A stretch of 64,000 nucleotides of DNA from Oscillospiraceae bacterium. Its GTDB lineage: Bacteria; Bacillota; Clostridia; Oscillospirales; Oscillospiraceae. This document shows, in pieces, positions 1 through 7,746 of the stretch. The translations under genes were made by a program, and so were the position numbers. The stretch is taken from assembly GCA_020025305.1 (NCBI GenBank), contig JAHHSG010000004.1:1-64000 (forward strand), read 5' to 3'. Each line of letters starts with the position of its first letter. The stretch's first letter is position 1. The notes beneath the pieces were generated by a model, which made no database searches, was not told where the DNA came from, and was given only the letters and a program-made list of their open reading frames with translations.

Positions 1-280
1 AGAGTCTATATAGCAAAGATTACTTTTACTACTCTTATTGACCATTTCACAAGTTTATGCCACCCGGCACCGGTTTATAGTAACCAACTTATAAAACTGA
101 GCTTTTAACTCAATCAATAAGGCAACAGAAGTTGCCAACCGCACCTGCGGTTTTCGGCATTCGACCCGGCTGTCCGTATGGCCTTAGCCGATTTGAAATC
201 GGCGGTCGTATCTTGCTTTGGAAAGACTCTTTCCAATTGAGACGCATAAATTTTAACACCTGACAACTAAAATGTCAACT
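1..280. other. Hairpin-rich non-coding stretch, possible IS200/IS605-type end
   Basis: No gene is visible: the only frame open from the window edge on + stops at 108 and its 35 residues match nothing I recognise. The sequence holds a run of short perfect hairpins: GGCAAC/GTTGCC (about 121-136), AACCGCA/TGCGGTT (137-153), GCCGATT/AATCGGC (about 187-203), GGAAAG/CTTTCC (about 220-234) and TGACA/TGTCA (262-277). Such a chain, ending in the words GACTCTTTCC and AATTGAGACGC, recalls the right end and reRNA/omega-RNA region of TnpB-type IS200/IS605 elements. No tnpB is in the window, so this reading is a guess. Confidence 0.25.
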
Positions 281-396
281 ATTCAGCCTGAGATATTTTG
301 AAATATTTTCTTTTAAATGTGAGAAAAAGAGACGCTGAGAAGTATAAATGCGCCTGCTGATGTCCTGAGGAAAGGCATGGTATGTTTTAAAAATAG

Positions 397-423
397 TTGA
401 AAATACTGCGAGAATATGATAAT
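397..423 (+). promoter_or_regulatory. Putative promoter of OLE RNA-oapA
   Basis: A TTGAAA box at 397-402 is followed by an AT-rich TATGATAATAT stretch; the best -10 choices are GATAAT (418-423, spacer 15) or TAATAT (420-425, spacer 17). Transcription would start near 430, just before the first hairpin (ATACTG 433-438 with CAGTAT 449-454) of the structured RNA. Confidence 0.5.
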
Positions 424-429
424 ATACCC

Positions 430-1085
430 ATAATACTGAACAGTGGCGCAGTATCCTAGTCAGATCTGCCGTTTCCGAAGAAGGGCCTAAAAATCCTTTA
501 AAGGGCACAACTGTGAAGCCATTGGTGCCTGCTTTTTACGCCCAGTTTGGGGTGGGTGCTGGTGGTAGGCGCGGGATCTTCCCGCTGCCTGCGAATGTCG
601 GGCGACCTCCAATGGCATGGAGGATCCGACCCTGCTTTCGTGGAGACCTGCTGTTGTGCATAGGCGTACTCCCTTCGTGGTAAGCGACCTGTGTACGAAG
701 CAGATTGAGAACCTGCAATGCGGTGCTAAATATCGCAGGATATGAACGCTGTGTGCAGAGTAGCCTGCCTTGCGTGGGTATGGCGAATAGAGGAGCTTAA
801 GCACGAGATCCCCGGCCAGGGATGCAGTGCTATTCTCTTGAAACCATGTCTGCAAAAGAGGCTAAGAAACGGTTTGACTGCAGTGGAAATCACCTAGGCT
901 GTCCTTTGGGGTGTCGGGGGGATTGCAGTACGGACTAAGTGGCAGTCGGGTACCATGACCGGTAACATCATGGCATAGCACCGAACGGGAAACCGCCTGA
1001 TCGGCAACGAGAGGTGTGCTGTGGGGAAATCCAACCCGTACCTAAGCCGTAAGATTAACTCCCGGAACTGCCCTGTTCAGTAATT
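430..1085 (+). ncRNA. ole: OLE RNA (ornate, large, extremophilic RNA)
   Basis: About 650 nt without a credible reading frame but full of G-rich structured sequence, lying directly upstream of a four-helix membrane protein and dxs. That is the described arrangement of OLE RNA, OapA and dxs in Bacillus halodurans and other Gram-positive anaerobes, and the length fits the usual roughly 600 nt. Visible helices include ATACTG/CAGTAT at the 5' end, CCTCCA 606-611 with TGGAGG 618-623, CCATGA 953-958 with TCATGG 968-973, and a GAAA-capped CGG/CCG stem at 986-995. OLE RNA is known to form a membrane-bound ribonucleoprotein with OapA and helper proteins and to affect tolerance of cold, ethanol and magnesium; its molecular job is unsettled. 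The call rests on synteny, size and structure, not on a covariance-model score. Other large RNAs cannot be fully excluded, but none I know has this neighbour. Confidence 0.82.
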
Positions 1086-1111
1086 ATTTATAAGAGTGAG
1101 GATTGAATTTT

Positions 1112-1663
1112 TTGAGCGATAGGGAAAAAAGCAAAAAAAAGCGCAAAAGTCATTGGGCACTGCGTGTTTTTCTGATTTCGGTAACCTTATCCGCCGTATT
1201 GAGCTTTTTCTCGTCTACGGCACTGGCTGGGACAGGCTATGTGGTCGCCCTGGTGGTATTGGCGGTTTTCATCGGCTTGGGCATTATTTTTGATATGATT
1301 GGTGTTGCGGTGACGGCTGCCGATCCTAAGCCGTTTCACTCCATGGCAGCCCATAAGGAAAAGGGCGGTCATGAGGCGGTACGCCTTCTCAGCAAGGCGA
1401 ACGAGGTCAGTTCCTTTTGTAATGACGTTGTCGGTGATATCTGCGGCATTGTCAGCGGCTCCACGGCAGCTGTGATTGTCTCTGAGCTGCAGCAGAACTT
1501 TAATACCCACACGGTACTTTTCTCTATCGGTGTCACAGCCATGATTTCCGGTATTACCATCGGGGGAAAGGCGCTGGGTAAGTCGATAGCGATTAACGAC
1601 AGCACCAACGTAGTTTATCGTGTAGCGCGCATCATGCATGCGCTGCACCTTTTCCGCAGATAG
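1112..1663 (+). CDS. oapA: OLE-associated membrane protein OapA
   Basis: A 183-residue integral membrane protein starting with a lysine/arginine-rich stretch (residues 5-13) and four likely membrane helices at about 17-38, 43-70, 103-122 and 129-148, ending in a basic tail. It sits immediately 3' of the OLE RNA and 13 nt before dxs, which is the defining position of OapA, the protein that binds OLE RNA and brings it to the membrane; the family is distantly like the DUF21/CNNM magnesium-transporter membrane domain. I chose TTG at 1112 because GTGAGG (1096-1101) is then 10 nt upstream; a TTG at 1103 would lie almost on top of that site. Its own transcript is presumably the OLE transcript. Both start codons are non-ATG, so expression may be modest. 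Confidence 0.8.
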   Translation: MSDREKSKKKRKSHWALRVFLISVTLSAVLSFFSSTALAGTGYVVALVVLAVFIGLGIIFDMIGVAVTAADPKPFHSMAAHKEKGGHEAVRLLSKANEVSSFCNDVVGDICGIVSGSTAAVIVSELQQNFNTHTVLFSIGVTAMISGITIGGKALGKSIAINDSTNVVYRVARIMHALHLFRR

Positions 1664-1676
1664 GAGATGTTTTGTT

Positions 1677-3533
1677 TTGATTTTAGAGAAGATCAACAAT
1701 TCTTCTGATATAAAAGCACTCAGTAATGAAGAAGTCGTCCGGCTCTGTGGTGAGCTGCGCCGCTTTCTCGTAGACCGTGTTTCTAAAACCGGCGGTCATT
1801 TGGCGTCCAATCTGGGCGTGGTAGAGCTGACGGTGGCAATTCACAGGGTTTTTGATACCACGGAGGATCGATTGGTGTTCGATGTGGGACACCAATGTTA
1901 TGTACACAAGGCCCTTACCGGCCGCAGCGGCCTTTTTGACACGCTGCGCCAGTTTCAGGGCCTTTCCGGCTTTCCTAAGCCATATGAGAGCAAGAGCGAT
2001 GCTTTCATTGCGGGCCACGCATCCAACTCCGTGTCGGTGGCGTTGGGTATGGCGCGGGCTCGTTCCCTGGCAAAAGACCACTACCATGTTCTGGCACTGA
2101 CCGGAGATGGTGCGTTGACCGGCGGCCTCAGTTTCGAAGGACTCAACGATGCCGGTGCGTCCCACGAGCCCATGATCGTCATCCTGAACGACAACGGGAT
2201 GTCCATTGATCCCAATGTGGGCGCTATGTCGAGGCATCTTTCCGCACTGCGCACCAGTCGGGGCTATGATGAATTTAAACGCTGCTATCGTAAGGCATTG
2301 AAGCAGTCGGCAGTGGGCCGTAAGGTTTATGCGGCAGGGCACGATGTGAAAAGAGCACTCAAAAGTTCTCTCATTCCCAAAAGCAGCTTCTTTGAGGCTA
2401 TGGGATTTCACTATATGGGGCCGGTGAATGGTCACGATGTAGCGGCGCTCACGGAGACATTACAGTGGGCTAAAGAGCAAGATGGCCCGGTTCTGGTGCA
2501 TGTTTACACCATAAAAGGAAAAGGCTACCGTTTTGCGGAACAGGAACCGGAGCGCTTCCACGGTGTAGAACCTTTTGATGTGGCAACCGGTGCTCTGAAG
2601 AAAGCGCCCAGTCCCAGCTTTTCCAGCATATTTGGAGAGACACTTACTGACCTTGCCAGAGAGAACAAAAAAATCTGCGCGATCTCCGCTGCTATGGCAG
2701 GCGGCACAGGCTTGAATGAATTTGCCAAACTGTTTCCCCGGCGATTTTTTGATGTGGGAATTTCCGAAGGTCATGCCGTGGCGATGGCTGCCGGCATGGC
2801 TAAGCAGGGGGGAATTCCTGTATTTGCAGTCTATTCCAGTTTTCTGCAGCGTGGCTTTGATATGCTTTTGCATGATGTGGCTCTCAGCGGACTCCATGTG
2901 GTCTTTGGCGTGGATCGTGCCGGACTGGTAGGTGCCGACGGCGAGACACACCACGGATGTTTTGACCCCATCTATCTATCGTTGATCCCCGGCATGACAG
3001 TGCTATGTCCTGCCAGCTTCAGTGAAATGCGCTCCATGCTTCGCTATGCGGTTGAGGATGCAACCGGTCCGGTGGCTGTCCGCTATCCGCGCGGCGGGGA
3101 AGGCGATTATCAAGGCTGCTGTGGTAAGGAGGCAGCAACAGTGCTGCGTCAGGGGAAGGATTGTACCATCGTCAGCTACGGCGTTTTAATCAATGAGGCG
3201 CTGGCCGCAGCGGAAATGCTGTCACAAAAGGGAATTTCTGTCCGGGTGGTCAAGCTCAATCGCATTGCCCCGCTGCAAATAGAGGATATGCAAGAGGCCC
3301 TTGACAGTACGGAACAGTTGTTGGTATTGGAGGATTGTGTGCAGTCTGGATGCGTCGGAGAGCGGCTCACCGCCTTAATGGTGCAGTCTGGCATCGGTCC
3401 GAAGCACCTTGTTTTGAAGAATTGCGGCGACAGATTTATACCACAGGGCAGTGTTGCACAGTTGAACCATGCACTGGGGCTGGATGCAGCGGGTGTCGCC
3501 TGTGCGGTGGAGGAAATGCTGCATGAGTGCTAA
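1677..3533 (+). CDS. dxs: 1-deoxy-D-xylulose-5-phosphate synthase
   Basis: Condenses pyruvate and glyceraldehyde 3-phosphate to DXP, the first step of the MEP isoprenoid pathway, and also feeds thiamine and pyridoxal synthesis. The 618-residue length is normal. The thiamine-diphosphate motif is seen as GDG at 143-145 and NDN at 171-173; histidines of HxN (41) and GHQ (72) motifs are in place, followed by the pyrimidine-binding and C-terminal transketolase domains. The TTG at 1677 is chosen because it gives the usual MILEKI start and has AGGAG at 1662-1666; an upstream in-frame ATG at 1638 would overlap oapA and add unmatched residues. It overlaps tlyA by 11 nt, indicating one operon with oapA, tlyA, nadK, argR and recN. 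Confidence 0.96.
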   Translation: MILEKINNSSDIKALSNEEVVRLCGELRRFLVDRVSKTGGHLASNLGVVELTVAIHRVFDTTEDRLVFDVGHQCYVHKALTGRSGLFDTLRQFQGLSGFPKPYESKSDAFIAGHASNSVSVALGMARARSLAKDHYHVLALTGDGALTGGLSFEGLNDAGASHEPMIVILNDNGMSIDPNVGAMSRHLSALRTSRGYDEFKRCYRKALKQSAVGRKVYAAGHDVKRALKSSLIPKSSFFEAMGFHYMGPVNGHDVAALTETLQWAKEQDGPVLVHVYTIKGKGYRFAEQEPERFHGVEPFDVATGALKKAPSPSFSSIFGETLTDLARENKKICAISAAMAGGTGLNEFAKLFPRRFFDVGISEGHAVAMAAGMAKQGGIPVFAVYSSFLQRGFDMLLHDVALSGLHVVFGVDRAGLVGADGETHHGCFDPIYLSLIPGMTVLCPASFSEMRSMLRYAVEDATGPVAVRYPRGGEGDYQGCCGKEAATVLRQGKDCTIVSYGVLINEALAAAEMLSQKGISVRVVKLNRIAPLQIEDMQEALDSTEQLLVLEDCVQSGCVGERLTALMVQSGIGPKHLVLKNCGDRFIPQGSVAQLNHALGLDAAGVACAVEEMLHEC

Positions 3534-4326
3534 AACTAGATTAGACGTTCTTCTGGTAGAGCGTGGATTTTTCGATAGCCGCCACAAGGCGCAGGCGGTT
3601 ATTATGAGCGGAAGCGTTTTTGTGGACGGACAGCGGGTGGACAAGCCCGGCACTTCTGTGCACAATGAGGCTGAGATCGAGGTGCGAGGGCATGGCTTAC
3701 CGTATGTAAGCCGCGGCGGTTTGAAATTGGAGAAGGGCCTGAAAAACTTCCCGTTGACGCTGGAGGGAAAGATTTGCGCAGATATCGGCGCCTCTACCGG
3801 CGGATTTACGGACTGCATGCTGCAAAATGGAGCTGTTAAAGTTTATTCGGTGGATGTAGGTTACGGACAGTTGGACTGGAAGCTCCGTAATGACCCCCGC
3901 GTTGTCTGTATGGAGCGTACCAATGCCCGATATCTTACCCACGAGGAGATCCCCGATGCATTGGATTTTGCATCCATTGACGTATCCTTTATCTCTTTAA
4001 AGTTGATTTTCCCGGCATTGTATGGCCTTTTGAAGGATGGCGGAGAAATTGTCTGCCTGATTAAGCCTCAGTTTGAGGCGGGACGTGAGAAAATTGGCAA
4101 GAAAGGGGTTGTCCGGGATCCGGCTGTTCACCTTGAGGTGTTGGAGAATTTTTTGGTACATGCAAAGGAAAATAACTTTACAGTGATTGATGTTACGTAT
4201 TCTCCTATTCGTGGGCCGGAGGGAAATATTGAGTATCTGGGCTATCTTCGCAAGGAGACGGCGCCCAACGGTACATTTGATTTGGCCGCAATTGTGGAGG
4301 CATCCCACAGCGACCTGAAAGATTGA
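3523..4326 (+). CDS. tlyA: TlyA/YqxC-family S4-domain rRNA 2'-O-methyltransferase
   Basis: A 267-residue protein with an N-terminal S4 RNA-binding domain (about residues 5-65) and an FtsJ/RrmJ-type Rossmann methyltransferase domain whose SAM-binding loop reads DIGASTGG at 87-94; a lysine in the IKPQFE motif belongs to the catalytic K-D-K-E set. Family members methylate 2'-hydroxyls in 16S and 23S rRNA and are also annotated as hemolysin A, a name based on heterologous effects. The ATG at 3523 begins MSAKTRLDVLL as usual for the family and lies inside the end of dxs. The gene order dxs-tlyA-nadK-argR-recN is the classical Firmicute one. Confidence 0.92.
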   Translation: MSAKTRLDVLLVERGFFDSRHKAQAVIMSGSVFVDGQRVDKPGTSVHNEAEIEVRGHGLPYVSRGGLKLEKGLKNFPLTLEGKICADIGASTGGFTDCMLQNGAVKVYSVDVGYGQLDWKLRNDPRVVCMERTNARYLTHEEIPDALDFASIDVSFISLKLIFPALYGLLKDGGEIVCLIKPQFEAGREKIGKKGVVRDPAVHLEVLENFLVHAKENNFTVIDVTYSPIRGPEGNIEYLGYLRKETAPNGTFDLAAIVEASHSDLKD

Positions 4327-4337
4327 GAGGGTTGCTT

Positions 4338-5216
4338 ATGAAGAAAGTCATTCTCTGTCCCAATCCCTATCGAGATAATGATTTGCGTGTGGCTAAGCAG
4401 TCACGGGAGATCTTAGAAAGTCTGGGCTTTAACACGGTGGTCTGCTTACCTTTTCAGCGAGAAGGGTATGGAGAGGAGTTAGGTGTTCCCATGCGGCCGC
4501 TGCAGCAAGAGATCAAATCGGCGGATTTGCTCATTGCTTTTGGCGGGGACGGCACGATTCTGCATCTTGCCAGAACAGTGGCACTAAATAATATCCCCGT
4601 GCTGGGAATTAACTTAGGAAGTCTCGGCTTCATGTCGGAACTGGAGCCTAATGAGCTCCATCGGTTGCGGGATCTGGCAGATTGGAACTTTATAGTGGAG
4701 TCCCGTATGATGCTGGATGTGAACGTGATCCGAGATGGACACAGCGTGTATAACAATATTGCAATCAATGACGCAGTCATCTCTAAAGGTTCTATTGCAA
4801 GAGTTGTAAAGCTGAGTATCTTCACAGAAGAAGGCCCGTTGACACGGGTGGGTGGTGATGGCGTGATTGTCAGCACCCCTACGGGCTCGACAGGTTATTC
4901 CATGGCTGCCGGAGGTCCTATTGTAGAGCCCATGGCACGTAACCTTCTTATTACGCCCATCTGCCCACACGCGATGCGGGCCGTAGCCTATGTGCTGGAC
5001 CCCAGCCATGTAATTACGGTGGAAGCGGCGGATACCAACCGCAAATTTGTCTATCTTTCGGTGGACGGCGGTAAGGCCTTCTCGCTGAAAAATGGTGACC
5101 GGGTACGGGTGAAACAATCCCGCCACACCATGAAGTTAGTGCGCCTTTCTAAAAAGGGATTTTGCGAAATTTTAGAGAAAAAAATGGGAACGGAGGCCGC
5201 CCGTTATGAAAAATGA
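4338..5216 (+). CDS. nadK: NAD kinase
   Basis: Phosphorylates NAD+ to NADP+ in the cytoplasm. The 292-residue protein shows the GGDGT motif at 69-73 that binds the phosphate donor, followed by the NAD kinase signature around SPTGSTGYS-like residues (here STPTGSTGYSMAAGG) and the C-terminal beta-sandwich domain. The ATG at 4338 follows GAGAGG at 4325-4330; in-frame TTG codons upstream are less likely. It lies 11 nt after tlyA and overlaps argR by 11 nt, so expression is tied to the dxs-recN operon. Confidence 0.96.
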   Translation: MKKVILCPNPYRDNDLRVAKQSREILESLGFNTVVCLPFQREGYGEELGVPMRPLQQEIKSADLLIAFGGDGTILHLARTVALNNIPVLGINLGSLGFMSELEPNELHRLRDLADWNFIVESRMMLDVNVIRDGHSVYNNIAINDAVISKGSIARVVKLSIFTEEGPLTRVGGDGVIVSTPTGSTGYSMAAGGPIVEPMARNLLITPICPHAMRAVAYVLDPSHVITVEAADTNRKFVYLSVDGGKAFSLKNGDRVRVKQSRHTMKLVRLSKKGFCEILEKKMGTEAARYEK

Positions 5217-5658
5217 CCGACATGAACAGCTGCTGCAGATTGTTACCGAAGAGATCATTGAGACGCAGGAACAACTGCTGGAACACTTGCAGGCGCGGGG
5301 CATCAAATGCACGCAGGCAACCATTTCCCGGGATATTAAAGAGCTTCATCTGGTGAAGGAGCCTGCCGGTCAAGGACGCTACCGCTATGCTGTTTCCGGT
5401 CACCGGGCAAAGCTGAATTTTGCCGAGCGCCTCCGTACGATTTTCCGCGAAAGTGTGCTGAGCGTAGATTATGCCCAGAATTTGGTGGTACTCAAGACCA
5501 TGCCGGGTTTGGCTCAGGGGGCGGCTTCTGCGCTGGATGGGATGGAGATAGGTGATATGGTAGGCTGTCTTGCCGGAGATGATACCGTTTTGATTGTTAT
5601 GCGCAGTTTGGAGAGTGCTTCGGACTTCACATTGGAGATCAAAGAGATGATGCGCTGA
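5206..5658 (+). CDS. argR: Arginine repressor
   Basis: A 150-residue ArgR/AhrC transcription regulator. Residues 1-70 form the winged-helix DNA-binding domain with the conserved ATISRDIKELHL helix, and residues 80-150 form the arginine-binding oligomerisation domain containing a GDDTVLIV motif for the ligand. Members repress arginine synthesis and activate catabolism as arginine-bound hexamers. No arginine biosynthesis gene is in the window; its place between nadK and recN is conserved across Firmicutes. A good ribosome site (GGAGG in ACGGAGGCC) precedes ATG 5206 inside nadK. Confidence 0.96.
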   Translation: MKNDRHEQLLQIVTEEIIETQEQLLEHLQARGIKCTQATISRDIKELHLVKEPAGQGRYRYAVSGHRAKLNFAERLRTIFRESVLSVDYAQNLVVLKTMPGLAQGAASALDGMEIGDMVGCLAGDDTVLIVMRSLESASDFTLEIKEMMR

Positions 5659-5682
5659 CAGAGCGCTTTACGGAGGAAAAAG

Positions 5683-7371
5683 ATGCTGCAATTACTGCAC
5701 ATTGAAAATATTGCCATCATTGAGCAGGCGGATATTACCTTCGAACCCGGCTTTAACGCCCTAACCGGTGAAACCGGTGCAGGTAAATCCATCGTGATTG
5801 ATTCCATGAGCGCGGTTTTAGGACAGCGTGCCTCCCGCGAATTGATTCGCACAGGAAGCGACAAAGCCTTTGTCAGCGCCTGCTTTACCTGCATCCCTGC
5901 AGGTGTGTGGGAGACGCTGGGCATGGAGCCGGAGGAGGAGCTGCTGCTGCAGCGCGAGATTCATACCGATGGAAAGAACGTGTGTCGTGCCAATGGGCGG
6001 CCTTTGACGGTAACACAGTTGCGCCAAGTGGGCAACCAGCTTTTGAATATTCACGGACAGCACGATGGGCAGCAGCTGCTGGATGAAGAACAGCATCTGG
6101 TCTATTTGGATGCCTTTGGACGAGTGAGTGCAGAATTGGGTGCATATCAGGAGAAATTCCACACTTTGCAGGAATTGCGCCGCAAAATACAAGCACTGCA
6201 AATGGACGAGGCAGAAAAGGCGCGCCGCATGGATACGCTTCGTTATCAGATTCAGGAACTGGAACAGGCCAATCTAAAGGTTGGGGAAGAGGAGACGCTG
6301 ATGAATCGCCGCAGTCTCCTGCGCAACGGCGAGAAGTTTATTTCTGCTGTGGAGGGCGCAGATTACTGCCTGAATGGAGATGATGGCTCCGATGGTGCAT
6401 TGACACTGCTGCGGCAGGCACAGACGGCGATTGGTACGGTGAAAAATCTGAACGAGGATTTCGGAGAGATGTTCTCCCGCCTGGAGTCTCTCTACAGTGA
6501 GCTCTATGATCTGGCAGACACGATTCGGGATCGCCGGGAAGATTTTGATTTCTCACCCCATGAGCTGGACGAGGTGGAGAGCCGCCTGGATCAGCTATAC
6601 CGCTTAAAGAAGAAATATGGTCCTACGGCAGAGGAGATGCTGGACTATTTGGAGCGCTGCCGCCATGAACTCGATTCCATCGAAGATGCGGAGGATACAC
6701 TGCAGCGCTTGGAACGCCAGCGGAGCAAGGCTGAGGAAGAGACGCGAAAAGCCGCTGCACTTCTTACTTGCTCGCGCAAGGCCGCAGCAAAGGAAATGGA
6801 ACAGCAGATTCTCTCTGAGCTTCAGCAGCTGGATATGGGAAAGATCCGTTTTGAAGTTTCCTTTGCCCCCCAAGAACCGGCAGAGAATGGTATGGATACC
6901 GTGCGTTTCCTGATGTCTGCCAACTTGGGAGAGGAACTGCGTCCGATTCATAAGATTGCTTCGGGCGGTGAATTGGCCCGCATTATGCTGGCTATGAAGA
7001 ATGTGCTCTCAGAGCAAGACCATGTGGGCACGCTGGTTTTTGACGAAGTTGATACTGGTGTTTCCGGACGGGCTGCGCAAAAGGTGGCGGAAAAGATTGC
7101 TCGGATCTCCCAGAAAAAGCAGGTGCTGTGCGTAACCCATCTGCCGCAGCTGGCAGCTATGGCAGACACCCATTTTTCCGTGGAGAAGGGAGAGGCTAAT
7201 GGGCGGACCTATACCCGCGTGCAGGTGCTCTCACGGCAGCAGCGCCGGGAGGAACTGGCTCGTCTTACAGGCGGGTCCCATGTGTCGGAGGTCATGCTCT
7301 CCGGTGCAGAGGAACTGTTGGTGGAGGCGGAAAAATTCAGAAAAAAACTAAAGACGCCGGATCACCGTTGA
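5683..7371 (+). CDS. recN: DNA repair protein RecN
   Basis: An SMC-like ATPase of 562 residues acting early in double-strand-break repair. Walker A is GETGAGKS at 29-36; the ABC signature (SGGELARIMLA) and Walker B (LVFDEVDTGVSG) are near the C terminus, with the intervening heptad-rich arms forming the coiled coil. CGGAGG lies a few bases before ATG 5683. The gene follows argR by 24 nt and closes the operon. Its stop codon overlaps the -35 box of the tyrS promoter. No LexA-type box was seen directly in front of it, so SOS control would have to be at an operon promoter. Confidence 0.95.
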   Translation: MLQLLHIENIAIIEQADITFEPGFNALTGETGAGKSIVIDSMSAVLGQRASRELIRTGSDKAFVSACFTCIPAGVWETLGMEPEEELLLQREIHTDGKNVCRANGRPLTVTQLRQVGNQLLNIHGQHDGQQLLDEEQHLVYLDAFGRVSAELGAYQEKFHTLQELRRKIQALQMDEAEKARRMDTLRYQIQELEQANLKVGEEETLMNRRSLLRNGEKFISAVEGADYCLNGDDGSDGALTLLRQAQTAIGTVKNLNEDFGEMFSRLESLYSELYDLADTIRDRREDFDFSPHELDEVESRLDQLYRLKKKYGPTAEEMLDYLERCRHELDSIEDAEDTLQRLERQRSKAEEETRKAAALLTCSRKAAAKEMEQQILSELQQLDMGKIRFEVSFAPQEPAENGMDTVRFLMSANLGEELRPIHKIASGGELARIMLAMKNVLSEQDHVGTLVFDEVDTGVSGRAAQKVAEKIARISQKKQVLCVTHLPQLAAMADTHFSVEKGEANGRTYTRVQVLSRQQRREELARLTGGSHVSEVMLSGAEELLVEAEKFRKKLKTPDHR

Positions 7372-7396
7372 CAAACGGGAAAATAATGTTTATAAT
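7368..7396 (+). promoter_or_regulatory. tyrS promoter
   Basis: Consensus TTGACA at 7368-7373 and TATAAT at 7391-7396 with a 17-nt spacer. The -35 box overlaps the recN stop codon. Transcription would begin near 7403, at the start of the T-box leader. Confidence 0.85.
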
Positions 7397-7402
7397 ATCA
7401 CC

Positions 7403-7692
7403 GATAACAAGTTTATATTCCACAGCGATGAAGGGAAGAAGTAGCCTGCTGTCAGCCTGCAAAGAGAAGCCCTGTTTGGTGAAAAGGGAAGAGGCAGAAG
7501 TACGGTGAATACATCCTGGAGCAGCCTTCTGAAAGCGCTTTGAGCGTCGGTAGGGATGTGTCGGGCTCGCCCGTTACAGCGACAGGGTATGTTTGTACCC
7601 GATAAGGCCTCTATCTGTGAAGGTAGGGCGAACATGAGGTGGTACCGCGATATTTTGTCGCCCTCTGTCATAAGGCAGAGGGCGATTTTTTG
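7403..7692 (+). promoter_or_regulatory. T-box leader, tyrosine-specific
   Basis: The T-box core AGGTGGTACCGCG is at 7637-7649; its UGGU would pair with the uncharged acceptor end of tRNA-Tyr. In Stem I the sequence GAA-TAC-ATCC places a TAC tyrosine codon at 7510-7512 in the specifier position. A strong terminator (TCGCCCTCTG 7658-7667, CAGAGGGCGA 7676-7685, then TTTTTT) follows. Uncharged tRNA-Tyr should favour read-through into tyrS. The valS leader later in this window has the same layout with a GTC codon at the equivalent place, which supports the specifier assignment. Confidence 0.9.
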
Positions 7693-7746
7693 CACTTGCT
7701 CCTGCCGAAGGAAATGCAACAATGCAAAGGAGAAAAGAAGCGTATT

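Noticed and set aside
795..830. Possible self-cleaving ribozyme or riboswitch in place of OLE RNA
   Set aside because: The oapA-dxs neighbourhood and the overall length explain the region better than any smaller RNA class.
487..855. Minus-strand frames of 60-122 codons across the structured RNA
   Set aside because: They lie within the OLE RNA, lack ribosome sites and have no recognisable protein features.
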